From: Acinetobacter terrestris
GTDB lineage: Bacteria; Pseudomonadota; Gammaproteobacteria; Pseudomonadales; Moraxellaceae
Direction: 5' to 3'
DNA length: 64,000 nucleotides
NCBI RefSeq assembly: GCF_004331155.1
Contig: NZ_SJNZ01000001.1
Coordinates: 209,810 to 273,809, forward strand
The notes beneath the pieces are model-generated. The model worked only from the letters and a program-made list of their open reading frames with translations. It searched no databases and was not told the DNA's origin. Positions 9,497 through 18,134 of this stretch are shown in pieces (positions within the stretch are counted from its first letter, which is position 1; the number at the start of each line of letters is the position of its first letter). The position numbers were made by a program, and so were the translations under genes.

Positions 9497-10903
9497 TTAT
9501 TTAGCGGTAATTGTTTTGTTGGTTGTGGCCACGCTGCTCGGTGTATTCTCTTCTGTATCTGTGGCGGTGACCAATGAAGATTGCTGTGGGTCATATTGGC
9601 GTTCACGAATAAACAAGCCTGGAATCACACCCGCAATAAAGTAGGCAGCACCCATCACAATAAATGCCATGGTGAACGACCCGCCAGCCGCGATAATCCC
9701 GATGGTGGCAGGCGCAATGGCAGCGCCCAGACGCCCCATGTTATATGCACCGCCAATGGCTGTTCCGCGTACATCGGTCGAGAAGGTTTCCGCCATGTAA
9801 GTTGCATTTACACCGTACGGGATTCCGTAAAGGAATCCAAAGGTAATTAACAGATAGGCAATATTGGTTGGCGTGTTAAAAAAGATAATGACGGGTAAAA
9901 ATGCAGCCGTTGCAACTGTACCAAAAACAAAAGTTGCCCGACGACCCAATTTGTCTGCCGCATAGCCGGCAATAATTTTACCGAGAATCATCGCTGTATA
10001 TGCACCGACCATATAGCCTGTTAATGCCTTAAAGTTCATATTCAGTTCGGTTTCTAAATAGGTTGGCATCCAGTTATTGACACCGTAGTAGCCGAACTGC
10101 AAAAAAGCAGCTGTGCTCATCCATAACAGGAACATTTTGCGGTGCTGGGTATGTCCAAAAATACGCTTATAAACACTTTCAGAAGGAACTTTAGCAGTGA
10201 GGGCTTCACTGGCAGGCTCAATTTTCAACTCTTTACGTTTAAATTGTTCTATTTTTGCTTCCTGCCAAGATGCAGGTTCAGGAACAAAACGCATGAAAAT
10301 AAGTGCGAAGGCAGCCGGAACAATGGTCACATAAAACAGCATACGCCAGCCATGATCAGGAATAATAGCTCCTGCCAACAAAGTTGCCACGATATAACCA
10401 ATCGTTTGACCTGTCTGCAAGGTACCCAAAACAGTAGTACGGTACTTGGTGGGAACATATTCTGCCATGAGCGTATTACACGCCATGTAGAGCGAACCCA
10501 AGCCAAAGGCACCAATAAAGCGCAGAATCATGAATTGCTCATAAGTTTGGGTGAAGCCCAAAATACAGGTCATGATTGAAAAGAAAACCACAGACCAGGC
10601 AATGGTTTTTACCCGGCCAAATTTGTCACATGCCCATCCACCGGTAATACCACCCAGCGCCATTCCAGCAAGTGATGAACTTCCCAGCATCCCCGCTTGA
10701 AATGAAGTCAGTCCAAACTCAGCTTTTAAACTGGTTAGGCTGAATGACAATAGCATGATGTCAACACCATCAATTACCAGTGAAATAAATGCAAAGACAA
10801 ATGCAATTTTCCAAGTGTTTTTATGAATGCGATGTACTGTACCTACATTGGATGGTAATTTTCTGCTGAGCGTTCCTGCTCCAGCCTGTATATCATTATT
10901 CAT
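9497..10903 (-). CDS. MFS transporter of the aromatic-acid:H+ symporter type, probable glutarate-cluster carrier
   Basis: This is a 468-residue major facilitator protein with about 12 membrane segments. It resembles the AAHS (aromatic acid:H+ symporter) family: the first helix contains the acidic VIDGVDIMLLSF segment and the helix 2-3 loop has GWACDKFGRVK. An upstream start at 10918 is possible, but the ATG at 10903 has GAGGG eight bases upstream and is preferred. It lies between gcdH and the CoA-transferase gene on the same strand, so I infer that it imports glutarate or a related dicarboxylate. The family assignment is firm; the substrate is not. A 234-bp gap separates it from gcdH and may hold its own promoter. 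Confidence 0.8.
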   Translation of the reverse strand: MNNDIQAGAGTLSRKLPSNVGTVHRIHKNTWKIAFVFAFISLVIDGVDIMLLSFSLTSLKAEFGLTSFQAGMLGSSSLAGMALGGITGGWACDKFGRVKTIAWSVVFFSIMTCILGFTQTYEQFMILRFIGAFGLGSLYMACNTLMAEYVPTKYRTTVLGTLQTGQTIGYIVATLLAGAIIPDHGWRMLFYVTIVPAAFALIFMRFVPEPASWQEAKIEQFKRKELKIEPASEALTAKVPSESVYKRIFGHTQHRKMFLLWMSTAAFLQFGYYGVNNWMPTYLETELNMNFKALTGYMVGAYTAMILGKIIAGYAADKLGRRATFVFGTVATAAFLPVIIFFNTPTNIAYLLITFGFLYGIPYGVNATYMAETFSTDVRGTAIGGAYNMGRLGAAIAPATIGIIAAGGSFTMAFIVMGAAYFIAGVIPGLFIRERQYDPQQSSLVTATDTEENTPSSVATTNKTITAK

Positions 10904-11137
10904 TTCCATATCCCTCATTTTCCCAAATGAGTCATCGGCAGTCCTATTCTTTCTCTACATTTACCTGAGATTCTTTATTATTTTTCTATCATTCCGTTTG
11001 AACTTTAAGCTTGAAAATGTACAGACTTACAAGAATTTTTCACGATGAATCCTTTACTTAAAGTTAATTATTAATTTTTTCAAGACAAAACGTCTCTAGG
11101 ATGCCCACGAATGAGCATCCTGAATTGAAGAACTAAA

Positions 11138-12361
11138 TTAGTTACCGAATGCAGCGATGCCGGTCTGCGCACGACCTAAAATCAGGGCATGCACATCATG
11201 AGTACCTTCATAGGTATTCACCACTTCCAGATTGACCAGATGACGCGCCACACCAAACTCATCGCTAATGCCGTTTCCGCCGAGCATGTCACGCGCAAGT
11301 CGTGCAATGTCCAGCGCCTTGCCACAGTTGTTGCGCTTGATCAGTGATGTGCCCTCAACCGAAGCAATGCCTTCATCTTTCATACGGCCAAAACGCAAGG
11401 CAACCTGTAAGCCAAGTGCAATCTCTGTCTGCATGTCGGCCAGTTTCTTCTGGATCAACTGATTGGCAGCGAGTGGACGACCAAACTGTTTACGGTCCAT
11501 GGTGTATTGATGTGCAGTATGCCAGCAGAATTCTGCGGCTCCCATCGCACCCCAAGCGATACCGTAACGCGCACTGTTCAGGCAGGTAAACGGACCTTTT
11601 AAGCCACGTACTTCCGGAAAGGAATTCTCTTCCGGTACAAATACGTTATCCATCACGATTTCACCGGTAATCGAGGCACGCAAGCCAACCTTGCCGTGAA
11701 TTGCGGGAGCTGACAGTCCTTCCCAACCTTTCTCTAAAATAAAGCCGCGAATATCACCAACATTGCCCTCAGCAGACACTTCCTTGGCCCAGACCACAAA
11801 AACATCTGCGATTGGACTGTTGGTAATCCACATTTTAGCGCCACTTAAACGATAACCACCATCGACCTTTTTGGCACGGCTAATCATGCTGCCTGGGTCA
11901 GAACCATGATCCGGTTCAGTCAAACCGAAACAGCCGATGTATTCACCAGTCGCCAGTTTTGGCAAGTATTTCTGTTTCTGTTCTTCCGAGCCAAATTCAT
12001 TAATCGGCACCATCACCAGCGAGCTTTGTACACTGGCCATGGAACGGTAGCCTGAATCGACATATTCAATTTCACGTGCCACCAGGCCATAGCTGACATA
12101 GTTTAAGCCTGCACCTCCGTATTGTTCAGGAATCGTTGGGCCTAATAAGCCCAACTCACCCATCTCGCGGAAAATGGAAGCATCAGTTTTTTCATGACGG
12201 AACTGTTCAAGTACGCGAGGCAATAATTTGCCCTGGCAATAGGCATGGGCAGAATCACGGATCATGCGCTCTTCTTCTGTGAGTTGCTGCTCAATTAAAA
12301 ACGGGTCTTGCCAGTTGAATTGAACTTTTGCTGTTTTTTTCATATTAATCATTTGATTCAT
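11138..12361 (-). CDS. gcdH: Glutaryl-CoA dehydrogenase
   Basis: GcdH is an FAD enzyme that oxidises and decarboxylates glutaryl-CoA to crotonyl-CoA in lysine and glutarate breakdown. The 407-residue protein has the acyl-CoA dehydrogenase fold with [27 protein letters not shown] and the catalytic glutamate in NTYEGTHD (E385). The ATG at 12361 has GAGGA five bases upstream. It is divergent from a LysR gene across a 248-bp region. After the stop a stem-loop (AGGATGC / GCATCCT, 11098-11121) without a T tract may mark the 3' end or a processing site before the MFS gene. The neighbouring CoA-transferase would supply its substrate. Confidence 0.95.
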   Translation of the reverse strand: MNQMINMKKTAKVQFNWQDPFLIEQQLTEEERMIRDSAHAYCQGKLLPRVLEQFRHEKTDASIFREMGELGLLGPTIPEQYGGAGLNYVSYGLVAREIEYVDSGYRSMASVQSSLVMVPINEFGSEEQKQKYLPKLATGEYIGCFGLTEPDHGSDPGSMISRAKKVDGGYRLSGAKMWITNSPIADVFVVWAKEVSAEGNVGDIRGFILEKGWEGLSAPAIHGKVGLRASITGEIVMDNVFVPEENSFPEVRGLKGPFTCLNSARYGIAWGAMGAAEFCWHTAHQYTMDRKQFGRPLAANQLIQKKLADMQTEIALGLQVALRFGRMKDEGIASVEGTSLIKRNNCGKALDIARLARDMLGGNGISDEFGVARHLVNLEVVNTYEGTHDVHALILGRAQTGIAAFGN

Positions 12362-12450
12362 CGCTTCCTCTGCTCGATATCATGTTCTATTTATCTGACT
12401 CGATGCTAGGGCGGAAAAATGATTCTTTCAAACGATAAATTTGCATGCAG

Positions 12451-12469
12451 ATATACCATTTACGCATAT
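12451..12469. promoter_or_regulatory. Candidate LysR-type operator between gcdH and the regulator
   Basis: ATAT-N11-ATAT fits the T-N11-A pattern of LysR-type operators. It lies about 90 bp before gcdH and about 140 bp before the divergent LysR gene. A TGCATGCA palindrome sits next to it at 12442-12449. The match is short, so this is only a candidate. Confidence 0.4.
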
Positions 12470-12609
12470 CTTATTTGAAGCAGATAGCTAACAATGGATT
12501 TGGCATCTGTATTTATCGGACATTATTCGATTTTTAGACTAAAGTTGAATGGGTTTCGCATCTTCCTATGCCATTTTAAAATATCTGGTTCAGATAAAAG
12601 GATTTATCT

Positions 12610-13575
12610 ATGCGTCGTCATATCCCATCTTTACAAGGTTTGTTGTGTTTTGAGTCTGCAGCTAAACATGCCAGTTATACGCATGCTTCACAAGAACTGT
12701 GTATTACTCAAAGTGCAGTGTCGCGGCAAATTCAGCAACTCGAACAATTCCTTAAACTTGAATTGTTCACCCGCACCCGGCATGGCGTCGAACTCACCCT
12801 TGCAGGACAGCAATATTACAGTCTGATCAAACCCTATTTATTGGGTCTGGAGCAAAGCACTTTAGACATTATGGCGCACAAAGGGCTAGGGGGAACGCTA
12901 AGATTAGGCGTGGTTCCAACTTTTGCAACCTGCTGGCTACTTCCTAAACTGCACCGCTTTAATGAAATTTACCCTGAAATTACCGTGCATTTGGAAACCA
13001 GCACCAAACCCTTTCTCTTTAATGAAACGATATTTGATGCCGCCATATATGCCGGAACACCACAACAAATTGCACACTGGCCAGGTGTACAAACCCATTA
13101 CCTAATGAAAGAAGACCTGATTGCTGTTTGCTCCCCTCAGCTTATTTTAAAAAATTTTCCAGATGCACAAATGATCAATGAATATAGTTATGATTTAAGT
13201 CCTGAACAGCTCATCCAGCTTCCACTGTTACAACAAACCACCCGCCCGACCATTTGGCATGAATGGTTTAAAACCCATCAAATATTTCATCCAAAATCTT
13301 ATGATGGCCATCGGCATGAACTGTTCTCCATGTTAGCGGTTGCAGCCAAGCAATCCATGGGCATGGCGCTCATTCCACAAATACTGATTAACTCAGAATT
13401 GCACAACAAAGAATTGGTCATTGCATCCAGTAAAAAACTCGAAGGAAGCCGTTCTTATTATTTAGTGCATTCCAGTCAAGAGTCCTCTCTTCTGATCCAA
13501 AAATTTATCGACTGGATTCAGCAGGAATTATTGCTTTCATCAACTCATCATAATGATAGAAATATAGAAGAATAA
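12610..13575 (+). CDS. gcdR: LysR-family regulator of the glutarate cluster (GcdR-like)
   Basis: This 321-residue LysR-type regulator has an N-terminal winged helix (LQGLLCFESAAKHASYTHAS, ITQSAVSRQIQQLE) of the GcvA-like subgroup and a C-terminal effector-binding domain. It is transcribed away from gcdH. In Pseudomonas a LysR regulator beside gcdH-gcdG (GcdR) activates the pair in response to glutarate, and position and subgroup suggest the same role here. The name is given by analogy. The ATG follows an AAAAGGA ribosome site at 12597-12603. No terminator was seen after the stop. Confidence 0.75.
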   Translation: MRRHIPSLQGLLCFESAAKHASYTHASQELCITQSAVSRQIQQLEQFLKLELFTRTRHGVELTLAGQQYYSLIKPYLLGLEQSTLDIMAHKGLGGTLRLGVVPTFATCWLLPKLHRFNEIYPEITVHLETSTKPFLFNETIFDAAIYAGTPQQIAHWPGVQTHYLMKEDLIAVCSPQLILKNFPDAQMINEYSYDLSPEQLIQLPLLQQTTRPTIWHEWFKTHQIFHPKSYDGHRHELFSMLAVAAKQSMGMALIPQILINSELHNKELVIASSKKLEGSRSYYLVHSSQESSLLIQKFIDWIQQELLLSSTHHNDRNIEE

Positions 13576-13906
13576 AAAAGCTTATTTCTATGCTTTGATT
13601 TAGTTCAACTGCGATATCTATGATGAATTGAAGTCGTGTTTTTTAAGTATTAATTTTGGATCATAATAAAATATGTATTTGCACTGTGTGAAGCAATCTT
13701 TCCTTTCTGCAATCATTTGCAAATCTTAATAATCAACTCTCAATATGCATCCGCTTAAGGACGTTTACATTTAATCTTTGAAGTCATTTTTACCCGATGG
13801 ATATGCACAAATTTATCCAACTTTCTTCTTCATCTATACTTTAGTTTTTTTATGAAAAAAATTTTAGACAATAAAAAACCCCGATCAATGATCGGGGTTT
13901 TGAATT
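13576..13906. other. Intergenic, 331 bp, largely featureless
   Basis: AT-rich spacer between the LysR gene and tRNA-Ser. Apart from the terminator of the tRNA-Ser transcript at its right end I see no gene, repeat or convincing promoter. Confidence 0.5.
13873..13901 (-). terminator. Terminator after tRNA-Ser
   Basis: On the minus strand an 8-bp stem CCCCGATC / GATCGGGG with a 3-nt loop is followed by TTTTTT (13873-13878), six bases beyond the tRNA 3' end. Confidence 0.9.
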
Positions 13907-13996
13907 TGGCGGAAGCGGTGAGATTCGAACTCACGGAGGACTCGCACCCTCGTCGGTTTTCAAGACCGGTGCATTAAACCGCTCTGCCACGCTTCC
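13907..13996 (-). tRNA. tRNA-Ser (anticodon UGA)
   Basis: This is a 90-nt class II tRNA with a 7-bp acceptor stem (GGAAGCG / CGCTTCC), discriminator G and an encoded CCA (13907-13909). The anticodon loop CTTGAAA carries UGA. The long variable arm and the GTTCGAATC T-loop are present. The outermost anticodon-stem pair (27-43) reads as a C-A mismatch. It lies 90 bp downstream of greB on the same strand and could be co-transcribed with it. Confidence 0.95.
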
Positions 13997-14086
13997 AATG
14001 GCGGCTATGATATAAATAAAAACCCATCTTGGCAAACACTTTTATGCTTTTTTCTTACCGAGTGATTAAAATAAAGTCAAAATAGA

Positions 14087-14581
14087 TTAATTTACTGAAT
14101 TTTCAGGCTTTTCATAACGAATTTCATTGATATACCACTGTTTCTTGCCTAAAGGGGTCAGCACCTCAACTTCATCATCCACTTGTTTTCCGAGTAAAGC
14201 ACGTGCCATAGGCGAATCAATTGAAATATGCTGCGGATGATGATCATAAATTTCATCTACACCAACCACACGTAAGGTTTTTTGTTCACCTTCCTCATTC
14301 TCAATATCCACCCAGGCCCCAAAATACACCTTACCCTCTTGTTCAGGTGAAAAATCAATAATTTTAAGCTCTTCTAAACGCTTGCCCAGGTAACGAACCC
14401 GACGGTCAATCTTACGTAAAATTTGTTTATTATATTGATAATCAGCGTTTTCACTACGGTCGCCGAGACTCGCCGCCCAGTTCACTTTTTGGGTAATTTC
14501 TGGTCGTTCTTCATGCCACAAATGCTGTAATTCTGCGACCAGTTTGTCATGTCCAGAACGTGTAATTAAGTTAGATTTCAT
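14087..14581 (-). CDS. greB: Transcription elongation factor GreB
   Basis: GreB is a secondary-channel factor that rescues backtracked RNA polymerase by stimulating transcript cleavage. The 164-residue protein has the N-terminal coiled coil with the acidic tip (GDRSENADYQYNK) and the C-terminal FKBP-like domain (SIDSPMARALLGK). The GreB-specific form is seen in RRVRYLGKRLEEL. Its paralogue greA lies at 45366. The start codon has no obvious Shine-Dalgarno sequence. tRNA-Ser follows on the same strand. Confidence 0.95.
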   Translation of the reverse strand: MKSNLITRSGHDKLVAELQHLWHEERPEITQKVNWAASLGDRSENADYQYNKQILRKIDRRVRYLGKRLEELKIIDFSPEQEGKVYFGAWVDIENEEGEQKTLRVVGVDEIYDHHPQHISIDSPMARALLGKQVDDEVEVLTPLGKKQWYINEIRYEKPENSVN

Positions 14582-14945
14582 AGTATTTTTTGATATTGGG
14601 CTTACAATTCGCTTACAAGAATGATCTATTTTATCCGCTATTTACACACAACTAAAGTTTATAAAATTAATTCTTCAATTAAATTAAATCTTTATGTTAC
14701 ATATTTCTAAAAAGTTTCGTACAAAATTTGACAAGTCTATTTTTCACCCTTATTATGCGCGCATGTTTTTAAATCGTCTATTTTTTAATCTATGTAGAAA
14801 TTCTACATTATTCTCCTTTTAATCCAATGTCATTTTGAATGACGTCATGACTGCCCAACCCTTATTGAATTTATCAAACTTGAAAGAGCTTGAGGCATGT
14901 GCGCCTTTGCTTTTTAGGGCATAAATTACTTGTAGCGGAGACAAC
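14582..14945. other. Divergent region with a long leader before the MltF-like gene
   Basis: This 364-bp region between greB and the transglycosylase gene holds a strong plus-strand promoter (14728-14756) and then about 180 nt of untranslated leader. The leader contains a perfect hairpin (ATGTAGAA / TTCTACAT, 14792-14808) and a second small inverted repeat (GTCATT / AATGAC) near 14829-14843. An ATG frame of 25 codons at 14847-14924 has no ribosome site. Confidence 0.5.
14728..14756 (+). promoter_or_regulatory. Near-consensus sigma-70 promoter
   Basis: A perfect -35 TTGACA (14728-14733), a 17-bp spacer and a -10 TATTAT (14751-14756) predict a start near 14763, about 180 nt before the transglycosylase ATG. 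Confidence 0.7.
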
Positions 14946-16055
14946 ATGCACAGTAGTTCAACTTCTGGGGTGAGGCTTTGCCTTAACTCTTTAAAATCTT
15001 CTCTCTCATTAAAAATTCTTGCGTTCAGTACCCTGTTAATTCCATTTCACAGTATTAATGCAAGTAAATCGTACCAATACGATTCTGTCGTTAACGGCAA
15101 GCAACTCACCGTTGTTTCAGTTGAAAATTCAACCACAGTATTTAAAGATGGCTCCCACTTACATGGTTTTGGTTATGACCTCGCGCGTAACTATGCCAAC
15201 AGCTTAAACGTCAAACTGGTGTTTAAGACTGTGCCTGATAACGCCACAGCACTAAAATGGGTATCGCAAGGTAAAGCAAACTTTGCCATGACGACAGCAG
15301 ACGTCCGTTCAATTGAGCAAAAACGTCTGACTTCTTTTTCCGCAACCTGCGGTGATATCGGCAGCTTGCAACAAAATGGCCTAAATACCAGCCTGAATTG
15401 GGTATTTAAGCACGCGGATGATCCACTCACACAAACGGCAAGTGGTTTTGTCTGTCGGGGCAAACAGTCCGGCTCGATTCGTCAATTGGCTTCATTCTAT
15501 AACCAAAATGCGGTTAAAGAAGAGTCATGGGATAGTATTCAGCGTGATCTAAATCAGCGTATGCCGATTTATAAAGCCAGTTTTAAAAATACTGCAGCAA
15601 AATACGATTTAGATTGGCACCTATTGGCAGCAATTGGTTATCAGGAGTCGTATCTGAAACCTAATTCTGTTTCGCCTACCGGCGTTCGTGGTTTGATGAT
15701 GCTGACCAACAGTACAGCAAAAGCAATGGGTGTAAGTAACCGAACTGACCCTGCGCAAAGTATTGAAGGTGGCGCTAAATATTATGACCAGATGTTGAGT
15801 CGTTATTCTGATGTGCCTTATCCTGACCGTAACTGGTATGCACTTGTGGCTTATAACATGGGGCCGGGTGCAGTAAACAATATTCAGAAACGAATTCGTG
15901 CACAAGGCAAAAACCCCAATAACTGGGTCAATCTGTATAGTTATTTAGACCGTAACAAAGCCAGCAATGGCCGTTACCGTCAAGCGGTACAGTATGTGAC
16001 GCGTATCCGCTCTTATTTAGAACATATTAAAACTACACAGTTAGTGAATATTTAA
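14946..16055 (+). CDS. Membrane-bound lytic transglycosylase F-like protein
   Basis: This 369-residue exported murein lytic transglycosylase is related to MltF. A signal-like hydrophobic segment (about residues 20-38) is followed by part of a periplasmic solute-binding-protein-like domain (about 45-170) and a SLT domain (about 210-350). The catalytic glutamate is E234 in GYQESYLKP, and the downstream AYNMGPGAV motif is present. The solute-binding part is shorter than in E. coli MltF, where two lobes precede the SLT domain. The start has a good ribosome site (CGGAG at 14936-14940). Transcription probably comes from the consensus promoter 180 nt upstream. A bidirectional terminator follows. Confidence 0.88.
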   Translation: MHSSSTSGVRLCLNSLKSSLSLKILAFSTLLIPFHSINASKSYQYDSVVNGKQLTVVSVENSTTVFKDGSHLHGFGYDLARNYANSLNVKLVFKTVPDNATALKWVSQGKANFAMTTADVRSIEQKRLTSFSATCGDIGSLQQNGLNTSLNWVFKHADDPLTQTASGFVCRGKQSGSIRQLASFYNQNAVKEESWDSIQRDLNQRMPIYKASFKNTAAKYDLDWHLLAAIGYQESYLKPNSVSPTGVRGLMMLTNSTAKAMGVSNRTDPAQSIEGGAKYYDQMLSRYSDVPYPDRNWYALVAYNMGPGAVNNIQKRIRAQGKNPNNWVNLYSYLDRNKASNGRYRQAVQYVTRIRSYLEHIKTTQLVNI

Positions 16056-16068
16056 TATCTTCGAATAT

Positions 16069-16100
16069 AAAAAAAGCTTACCCAAGGGTAAGCTTTTTTT
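16069..16100. terminator. Bidirectional terminator between convergent genes
   Basis: The stem AAGCTTACCC / GGGTAAGCTT has a 2-nt AA centre, with an A run before it and a T run after it. It serves the transglycosylase gene on the plus strand and the SCP2 gene on the minus strand. Confidence 0.9.
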
Positions 16101-16114
16101 ATGCTTAAAAGTTC

Positions 16115-16498
16115 TTAAGTGGTTTGCTCAAGCACTTTCTTGAATAAATCTTTTTGTTCTTGGCTTGGCTTGGCAGTTTGTAAAGCCATCAATTGCGACA
16201 TATCGCCTTGAACTTTAATTTTGCCGGTCATGAATGCTTGCATTGCAGCCGCCATATCAAATTCCAGGAACACTTTACGAAGGGTTTCACCATCCATATT
16301 CAAAGTGGTTTTGGCATTTGGAGATAGACCTTTTTTAATTGCACCACCATCCAAAGACAATTCTGTATTGCCTTCTGATTCTGTCACTACTAAGTTAATT
16401 GCCAAATTTGCAAGTGCAGGTGGCAAGTTTAAATCACCCGCTTGAGCAGTTAAGCTATCTACAGTTGAAAACCAATCATCAGTTAAAAAGGTAGGCAT
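16115..16498 (-). CDS. SCP2 sterol-binding domain protein
   Basis: This 127-residue single-domain SCP2-like protein carries the typical hydrophobic lipid-binding fold (LVVTESEGNTELSLDGGAIKK, then FLEFDMAAAMQAFMTGKIKVQGD). Proteins of this family bind acyl chains or isoprenoids; the role in bacteria is mostly unknown. The start is ATG at 16498, preceded by GAGGAAAG. It is transcribed towards the transglycosylase gene and stands alone. Confidence 0.85.
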   Translation of the reverse strand: MPTFLTDDWFSTVDSLTAQAGDLNLPPALANLAINLVVTESEGNTELSLDGGAIKKGLSPNAKTTLNMDGETLRKVFLEFDMAAAMQAFMTGKIKVQGDMSQLMALQTAKPSQEQKDLFKKVLEQTT

Positions 16499-16677
16499 GA
16501 TCTTTCCTCAATTTATTCGTTCATTTGTGTCGCCTATCCAGACAACATCTTTGTGAAGCTATTTATGCTTGACGCTTGTTATAGCATGTAAAATTGTTTT
16601 CTGCTTAAGGTTTTTTGCACGATACGTTCAATTTTTATATTTTTAATACATTACTTAACTAAATCAAATATATAAAA

Positions 16678-16705
16678 TAGACACCAATTCTAAAACTGGT
16701 GTCTA
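16678..16705 (-). terminator. Probable terminator after ttcA
   Basis: The 9-bp perfect stem TAGACACCA / TGGTGTCTA has a 10-nt loop, followed on the minus strand by TTTTATAT. The T tract is weak. Confidence 0.6.
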
Positions 16706-16714
16706 GCATCACCA

Positions 16715-17635
16715 TTATTCAGCAGCGAAACCTAAATTCACCATATTGATACGTTTGCTTTGCGCTTCATCTTCTGTAGAACAGCTCGCGGTGAAATCAA
16801 TTTCACGTTGCTCATCTAAAGCTTCAAAGTCAAACAGTTCACGATCGGCCAATTGTGACGGCGATACGTTTTGCATGGCACCAAAAATACTGTGTAAACG
16901 CTTCGGATATTGCGCATCCCATTCACGCAGCATATTGTTGATCATTGCGCGCTGCAGATTTTCCTGTGAACCACATAAGTTACACGGAATAATCGGGAAC
17001 TGACGCATTTCTGCATACTTGATGATGTCTTTTTCTTCCACATAAGCCAGTGGACGAATCAGGATATTCTTCTTGTCAGATGACAAGAGTTTTGGTGGCA
17101 TGGCTTTTAAGCTGCCGCCATGGAACAAGTTCAAGAAGAAGGTCGCCATAATGTCATCACGGTGATGACCTAAAGCCACCTTAGTCGCGCCAATTTCTTG
17201 AGCAAAGCCATATAACGAACCACGACGTAAACGCGAGCACACTGCACAATACGTTTTACCTTCAGGAGTCAGTTTTTTGGTAATGCTGTAGGTGTCTTTT
17301 TCCAGAATGTAATATGGAATGTTATTTTCTTCCAAATAACGTGGCAAGACATCTTCAGGAAAACCCGGCTGCTTTTGGTCAAGGTTCACCGCAACGACAT
17401 CGAAATTTATGGGTGCAATACGTTTAAACTGCAACATAATGTCGAGCAAGGTATAACTGTCTTTACCACCAGAAATGCATACCATCACCTTGTCACCTTC
17501 TTCGAGCATTTTAAAATCACGAATGGCATGACCGACTTGGCGGCGAAGCTTTTTCAACAAACGGTAATATGCCGAACTTGTTGGCAGTTCTGGTTTGAAA
17601 TTAAATCCTTGTTCGGACTCAACTGGCGAGTACAT
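16715..17635 (-). CDS. ttcA: tRNA 2-thiocytidine(32) synthetase
   Basis: TtcA is an Fe-S enzyme that thiolates cytidine 32 of certain tRNAs. The 306-residue protein shows the PP-loop ATP-binding motif SGGKDS (residues 55-60) and two CxxC pairs, C130/C133 (CAVC) and C218/C221 (CNLC), that hold the cluster. GHHRDD follows the PP-loop region. The ATG at 17635 is the first in the frame and gives the normal length. It is transcribed away from an AT-rich region containing DnaA-box-like sites. Confidence 0.95.
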   Translation of the reverse strand: MYSPVESEQGFNFKPELPTSSAYYRLLKKLRRQVGHAIRDFKMLEEGDKVMVCISGGKDSYTLLDIMLQFKRIAPINFDVVAVNLDQKQPGFPEDVLPRYLEENNIPYYILEKDTYSITKKLTPEGKTYCAVCSRLRRGSLYGFAQEIGATKVALGHHRDDIMATFFLNLFHGGSLKAMPPKLLSSDKKNILIRPLAYVEEKDIIKYAEMRQFPIIPCNLCGSQENLQRAMINNMLREWDAQYPKRLHSIFGAMQNVSPSQLADRELFDFEALDEQREIDFTASCSTEDEAQSKRINMVNLGFAAE

Positions 17636-18134
17636 AGACGAGATTTACCCATAAATAAAAATACCGCGCAATTTTATCCGATCTGGCCTCACATCGCACC
17701 AAAAGAATGTAATTTCTGAAAATTGATTATTGTTGTCATTTTCATGTAATCAGCCCTATGTTATTTTGGACGATGCAGTTCAAATTTTGTTCATGATGCT
17801 TACCAATTGTACTTTTCCACAGTTGTCCACAAAACCTGTGGATAACTTTGTGGATTTCAAAAGGCTTGACAAGGTGTCTGACCTATTGTTTAAGGCTTCT
17901 ATTTAAATTGATCATTTTTTGATCAATTTTATTATTTATAAAAATCAATGGCTTAATAGTGTCAAGTTATCCTGATTAAAAAAAATTAAATATTTTTTTG
18001 ATTACTATCTCTGCAATTAACACTTGCTTTTTACAAACTTGCAGAGAAATAAGTTACACAATGCTTTTTATTCTGTTTTTTTTTGTTAAACTCCTGTTGA
18101 ACTGTTTAGATCAGATTTTTTTCTCTATAAAAAA
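17636..18134. other. AT-rich divergent region, 499 bp
   Basis: Between ttcA and the next transglycosylase gene. It contains four DnaA-box-like nonamers in 45 bp (17813-17857). After these come long A/T tracts and a GATCAATTTT-type inverted pair near 17910-17930. No coding potential was seen. Confidence 0.5.
17813..17857. promoter_or_regulatory. Cluster of DnaA-box-like sites
   Basis: Four nonamers lie in 45 bp. TTTTCCACA (17813-17821, plus) and TTATCCACA (17837-17845, minus) match TTWTNCACA fully. TTGTCCACA (17823-17831, plus) has one mismatch, and AAATCCACA (17849-17857, minus) has two. They form two facing pairs. No replication gene is near. Confidence 0.5.

Noticed and set aside
10142..10579. 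145-codon frame opposite the MFS transporter gene
   Set aside because: Antisense shadow of the well-supported transporter; composition is not protein-like.
14847..14924. A 25-codon ATG frame in the leader of the MltF-like gene
   Set aside because: No ribosome-binding site and no unusual codon content; probably chance within the leader.
17636..18134. Whether the DnaA-box cluster is the chromosome origin
   Set aside because: No dnaA, dnaN, rpmH or gidA nearby and only four boxes; a titration or regulatory site is more plausible.
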